The position numbers and the translations under genes were made by a program. From NCBI GenBank assembly GCA_024276295.1, contig JAJRXN010000250.1, forward strand, positions 1-7,871: 7,871 nucleotides of DNA, given 5' to 3'. Origin of the DNA: Acidobacteriota bacterium. GTDB lineage: Bacteria > Acidobacteriota > Polarisedimenticolia > J045. The notes beneath the pieces are model-generated. The model was not told where the DNA came from. It made no database searches and saw only the letters and a list, made by a program, of their open reading frames with translations. Positions 4,558-7,871 of the stretch are shown one piece after another. The stretch's first letter is position 1. Each line of letters starts with the position of its first letter.

Positions 4558-7140
4558 ATGCGAGCCGAGATCCCATCGACGATCCTGCGTTTCCTTGCGG
4601 CAGGCGTGCTGTGCGCCGTCTTGGGAGCGGCCGCGGCCTCCGGGCAGGTGCTTGCGCCGGCCGACGAGGACCCCTGCCAGACCATCAAGAAGATCGAGGT
4701 CCGCGGCAACCAGCGGATGAGCAGCGACGCCGTCCGCTTCGACCTGCGCATCCGGCCCGGCGACCGCTGGGATGATCGGAAGATCCGTCAGGAATTCCAG
4801 CGTTTCTGGGAGCGCGGCCTGTTCGCCGACCTGCGCTTCGCCCGGCGCTGCGAGGCCGACGGTGCGGTGCTGATCATCATCATCGAGGAGCGCCCGACGA
4901 TCCTCGCGATCGAGTACCAGAAGAACAAGGTCGCCAACCAGCAGCAGATCGAGGACTGGTTCAAGGAGCGCGACTTCTCCCTGACGATCGGGACACCGCT
5001 CGATCGCAAGCGGCTGTGGCGTGCACGCAAGCTGATCGAAGAGCTGCTCGGCCAGAAGGGATACCTCGACGCGAAGGTCGAGGCCAGGGTCACGGAAGTC
5101 GCCGGCTCGGGCCGCAAGGTCACGTTCCTGATCGCCCCCGGCGGCAAGACCAAGATCCGCAAGCTCGAGTTCGTCGGCAACGAGGCGTTCTCGGATCGCA
5201 CGTTGCGCCGGCAGCTCGAGATGACACGGGTCTGGCGCTGGTACTGGCCCCTGAGCAAGAAGGCGCTGTATCACCCGCTCAAGTACCAGCAGGACATCAA
5301 CAACGTCCTGACGTTATACCGCGACCAGGGGTATCTCGACGCGGACGTCAAGCCGCCGGTCGTCGAGGTTCGTGCCAAGGGAAAGGTCGATCCCGAAAAG
5401 GCGGCGCGGAAGGCGCGTCGACGGTGGGAGAAGGAGACCCGGCGGCGAGAGCGCAAGATCAAGCGCCTGCAGCGGCGTGGTGAGCCGATTCCGCCGGAGC
5501 TGCTCGAGCCGCCGGTCCAGCCCGAGCCCGATGTCGCCCAGCGCAAGTGGGTCTACATCACCGTGCCCGTCGAGGAAGGCCCGGTCTATTCGCTGGGCGA
5601 GATCCGCTTCGAAGGGCCGACAGTCTTCGAGAAAGAGCAGCTCCGCGCCGCGATTCCGCTCGCTTCCGGGGGGACCGTCCGCGACAACCTGATCGAGTAC
5701 GGCCTGGAGCGTATCCGCGCCCTGTACGGGCACAAGGGCTACGTCTACGCCGCGGTCACCCGGCGCTTCGAGAAGCACGAGGACGAACCGGTCGCCGACG
5801 TCGTGATCCAGATCGACGAGGACGAGGCCTACAGCGTGCGGCGGATCGAGTTCCGCGGGAATACCGAGACCCATGACATCGTGCTGCGCCGCGAGCTGAA
5901 CATCTTCGAGGGCGAGCTGCTCGACCGGAGTGCGCTCGATCGTTCGATGCTCAAGCTGCAGCAGCTCGGCTTCTGGGTCCCGGGCGACGAGCCGCTGCTG
6001 CGCCCCGTCGAGGACAAGCCCGAAGTCGACGTCATCATCAGTGGCGAGGAGCAGTCCCGCAACGAGATCCAGGTCGGTGGCGGCTACAGCGATCTCGAGG
6101 GCGGGTTCTTCCTCGCCAGCTACCAGACGCGCAACTTCCTCGGGCGGGGTGAGAGTCTCGGAGTCTCGGTCGCCGTCGGCAGTCGGGCCAGCCGCGGGTC
6201 GGTTTCGTTCACGGAGCCGTGGTTCATGGGCCGGCCGTGGACCGTCGGGTTCTCGCTCTTCCGGCGCCGGTTCGACTTCGGCCGGGTCAGCGATGCCCTC
6301 GGTGACCTGCAGCGGCTGTCCCAGACGGCGACGGGAGGAACGGTCACGATCGGCCGTCGCCTCGGGGACTTCTCGCAGATCCAGGTCAGCTACCAGTACC
6401 AGAGCATCGAGGCCGATACGCTCGACCTGACGGCGGATTTCACGCAGACCTCGACCACGCTGGCCTCGATCACGCCCCTGTTCCGCTATCGGAAGGTGAA
6501 CAACTTCCTGCGGCCGACCAACGGGCAGGAGATCCTGCTCCTGCCGCAGGTGACCTGGGACGCCCTCGGCGGCGAGAACAACTACTTCAAGCCGCGCATC
6601 GAGGCGAGCATCTACCGGCCGCTGTTCCGGCGGTTCTTCGTGGCGGGCCACATCGAACTGGCCTGGATCAAGCCGTTCGGGACCTTCCGGCGCGAGCCGG
6701 GTCTCGTCGGGGGCGTGCCGCGGTTCGAGAGGTTCTTCCTCGGCGGTGACACGATCGGCCCACGGGTCTTCGAGACCCGGACGATTTCTCCGGTCGAACT
6801 GCGCGCACGGCTGGACTCGGACGGAGACCCGATTCCGTTCGGTGGTGAGCTGCTGTTCCCGGTGTTCGTCGGCGGGAGCAAGATGGCGCTGCTTCAGTTC
6901 GAACTGGGACTGCCCGTCGGGCGCACGGCGACGATCGCCGCCTTCTTCGACGTCGGCGGCACGTACAACAACGGCGAGGACTTCACGGTCGAGACGGCGC
7001 GCATGTCGACGGGCCTCGAGTTCCGCGTGTTCCTGCCGGTGTTCCAGGCGCCGATCCGGCTGATCTACGGCTGGCCCGTGCGGGAGCAGCCCTTCGATCG
7101 GACCAACCGCTTCCAGTTCTCGATCGGTCTGCCCTTCTAG
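4558..7140 (+). CDS. bamA: Outer membrane protein assembly factor BamA (Omp85 family)
   Basis: BamA inserts beta-barrel proteins into the outer membrane as the core of the Bam complex. The 860-residue product is slightly longer than E. coli BamA (810). A signal peptide occupies about residues 1-29 (hydrophobic FLAAGVLCAVLGAAAASG). Five POTRA domains follow: about 42-112, 113-196, 197-341, 342-422 and 423-497. They show the typical IEVRGN / LEFVGNEAF / IRFEGP / IEFRGN strands and GYLDA / GYVYA / LGFW turns. The membrane barrel runs from about 500 to 860 and ends in Phe, with RFQFSIGLPF as the C-terminal beta-signal. POTRA3 has an insertion between its second and third strands, about residues 272-330: a Lys/Arg/Glu-rich, probably helical part and then a Pro/Glu-rich part. 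The loop-6 VRGF/Y motif, normally near invariant, reads PRVF (735-738) after FFLGGD. TamA was considered, but that family has three POTRA domains, so BamA is preferred. It converges on the dacB-like gene with overlapping stops. Confidence 0.96.
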   Translation: MRAEIPSTILRFLAAGVLCAVLGAAAASGQVLAPADEDPCQTIKKIEVRGNQRMSSDAVRFDLRIRPGDRWDDRKIRQEFQRFWERGLFADLRFARRCEADGAVLIIIIEERPTILAIEYQKNKVANQQQIEDWFKERDFSLTIGTPLDRKRLWRARKLIEELLGQKGYLDAKVEARVTEVAGSGRKVTFLIAPGGKTKIRKLEFVGNEAFSDRTLRRQLEMTRVWRWYWPLSKKALYHPLKYQQDINNVLTLYRDQGYLDADVKPPVVEVRAKGKVDPEKAARKARRRWEKETRRRERKIKRLQRRGEPIPPELLEPPVQPEPDVAQRKWVYITVPVEEGPVYSLGEIRFEGPTVFEKEQLRAAIPLASGGTVRDNLIEYGLERIRALYGHKGYVYAAVTRRFEKHEDEPVADVVIQIDEDEAYSVRRIEFRGNTETHDIVLRRELNIFEGELLDRSALDRSMLKLQQLGFWVPGDEPLLRPVEDKPEVDVIISGEEQSRNEIQVGGGYSDLEGGFFLASYQTRNFLGRGESLGVSVAVGSRASRGSVSFTEPWFMGRPWTVGFSLFRRRFDFGRVSDALGDLQRLSQTATGGTVTIGRRLGDFSQIQVSYQYQSIEADTLDLTADFTQTSTTLASITPLFRYRKVNNFLRPTNGQEILLLPQVTWDALGGENNYFKPRIEASIYRPLFRRFFVAGHIELAWIKPFGTFRREPGLVGGVPRFERFFLGGDTIGPRVFETRTISPVELRARLDSDGDPIPFGGELLFPVFVGGSKMALLQFELGLPVGRTATIAAFFDVGGTYNNGEDFTVETARMSTGLEFRVFLPVFQAPIRLIYGWPVREQPFDRTNRFQFSIGLPF
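5371..5547 (+). other. Charged insertion in BamA POTRA3 (within bamA)
   Basis: This segment encodes BamA residues 272-330, lying between the strand PPVVEV and the strand WVYITVPVEEG of POTRA3. The first part is dense in Arg, Lys and Glu (for example RKARRRWEKETRRRERKIK) with helix-like periodicity. The second is Pro/Glu-rich (EPIPPELLEPPVQPEPD). It stays in frame with both flanking strands, so it is an insertion and not a frameshift. Its periplasmic position suggests a contact site for a partner, peptidoglycan or lipid, which is inference. Confidence 0.75.
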
Positions 7141-7871
7141 TTCGGTTCGGCGCGTTCGGCCGCAGTCCGGGGCGTGTCGAGGTCCTGCGCCAGCGCGCGG
7201 ACCAGCGCGTCGGGAGATCCCCGGGGAACCTCTCCCCGGGATGCGTTGACGAGAACGGCGAAGACCACCGTCCGGCCGTTCCGGGTCGTCAGCAGTCCGG
7301 CGAGCGAGGCCACGCGCGCGAGCGACCCGGTCTTGGCGCGCACCCGCCCGCGCAGCGACGCGAGCCGGCGGCGCAGCGATCCGTCCTCTCCGGCCCGGGG
7401 CAGCGACACCACCAGCTCGGGACCCCATGCGGGGTGCTGCAGCGCGGCGGCGAGCACCCCGGTCAGCGCGCGGGCCGTCAGCCGGTTCGCCGGCGCGAAT
7501 CCCGAGCCGTCCGCGAGGATCAGCCTCCCGCGCTCCACGCCCCAGCGATCGAGGCAGCGCCGGACCGCCTCGAGGCCCGCCTCCGTGGATCGCGTTCCGG
7601 GCGGGACGCGGGCTCCGAGATGCCTGAGCAGGATCTCCGCGCCGAAGTTGGACGAGTACTTGTTGATCGCCCGGACCAGCGAGGCGAGCGGCTGGCTCGT
7701 CCGGCGCACGAGGACCGTGGCATCTTCCGGCGCACGTCCGACCTGCAGCGATTCTTCGACATCGATCCCCGCGGCGACGAGCATGCCTCGCAGTCCGCCC
7801 AGCATGGCCCGGGCCGGGTCCCCGAGACGGATCCACTCCCGATGCGGCCTGTCCCCGGCGGCGATCGTTCC
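7137..7871 (-). CDS. dacB: D-alanyl-D-alanine carboxypeptidase/endopeptidase, PBP4 family (5' end outside window)
   Basis: This is the C-terminal 244 codons of a peptidase family S13 (PBP4/DacB) protein; the frame is open to the window edge, so the start and the SxxK nucleophile lie beyond it. Such periplasmic enzymes remove the terminal D-alanine from, or cleave cross-links in, peptidoglycan. Visible motifs are the SxN triad SSN in INKYSSNFGAE (7647-7655), the DGSGF...N segment (LILADGSGFAPANRLT), and the KTG motif in RAKTGSL (7326-7334). The family's final FAVLVN strand follows. The active-site elements that can be seen are intact. An internal ATG at 7805 is not the start, since upstream in-frame residues (such as HREWIRLGDPARA) continue the family pattern. 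The stop codon at 7137-7139 shares CTAG with the bamA stop on the other strand. The enzyme contributes to cell-wall remodelling, which matches the envelope theme next door. Confidence 0.92.
   Translation of the reverse strand, partial: GTIAAGDRPHREWIRLGDPARAMLGGLRGMLVAAGIDVEESLQVGRAPEDATVLVRRTSQPLASLVRAINKYSSNFGAEILLRHLGARVPPGTRSTEAGLEAVRRCLDRWGVERGRLILADGSGFAPANRLTARALTGVLAAALQHPAWGPELVVSLPRAGEDGSLRRRLASLRGRVRAKTGSLARVASLAGLLTTRNGRTVVFAVLVNASRGEVPRGSPDALVRALAQDLDTPRTAAERAEPN

Noticed and set aside
4414..5274. 286-codon reverse frame over the start of bamA
   Set aside because: It covers the bamA signal peptide and first POTRA domains antisense, with no recognisable protein features.
5314..7836. 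840-codon reverse open frame antisense to bamA and running into the dacB-like gene
   Set aside because: bamA is unmistakable on the forward strand, and the right end of this frame overlaps the dacB-like gene in a different frame of the same strand. It is a high-GC shadow.

Overview
This window looks like chromosomal DNA of a high-GC (about two-thirds G+C by eye), Gram-negative (diderm) bacterium. It encodes BamA, the essential insertase for outer-membrane beta-barrel proteins, and a periplasmic PBP4-type peptidase. Third codon positions are strongly G/C, which also explains the very long antisense open frames. The phylum cannot be fixed from this sequence; the BamA style and base composition would fit Acidobacteriota, Myxococcota or a related lineage, but that is a guess.

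Layout from left to right. Bases 1-324 have no convincing gene; they hold a 27-bp repeat copy, a possible promoter and the ribosome binding site of icd. icd (325-1536, +) encodes a complete NADP-type isocitrate dehydrogenase of the TCA cycle. Bases 1537-1958 are a structured non-coding stretch: a GC-rich hairpin right after icd, a second hairpin, a 16-bp perfect palindrome fused to another stem-loop, and two further copies of the 27-bp repeat facing each other. A small 80-codon gene (1959-2201, -) converges on icd, and its last codons and stop lie inside the repeat. A divergent intergenic region (2202-2377) follows, with a short potential ORF whose stop overlaps the next start.

The right half is envelope-related. 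A polytopic membrane protein with a sulfatase / alkaline-phosphatase-superfamily domain (2378-4465, +) has lost the expected metal and nucleophile residues at every motif that could be aligned, so it looks like a pseudoenzyme. It is followed after 92 bases by bamA (4558-7140, +): signal peptide, five POTRA domains, and a 16-strand-type barrel ending in Phe. BamA carries a strongly basic, then proline-rich insertion of about 60 residues inside POTRA3. The window ends in the 3' part of a dacB/PBP4-like D-alanyl-D-alanine carboxypeptidase gene (7137->7871, -), which meets bamA tail-to-tail with stop codons sharing the same CTAG.

The most interesting items are the intact but apparently catalytically dead sulfatase-fold membrane protein beside bamA, the three-copy repeat bracketing icd, and the BamA POTRA3 insertion. 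I did not find a defence system, CRISPR array, tRNA, rRNA or recognisable transposase gene.
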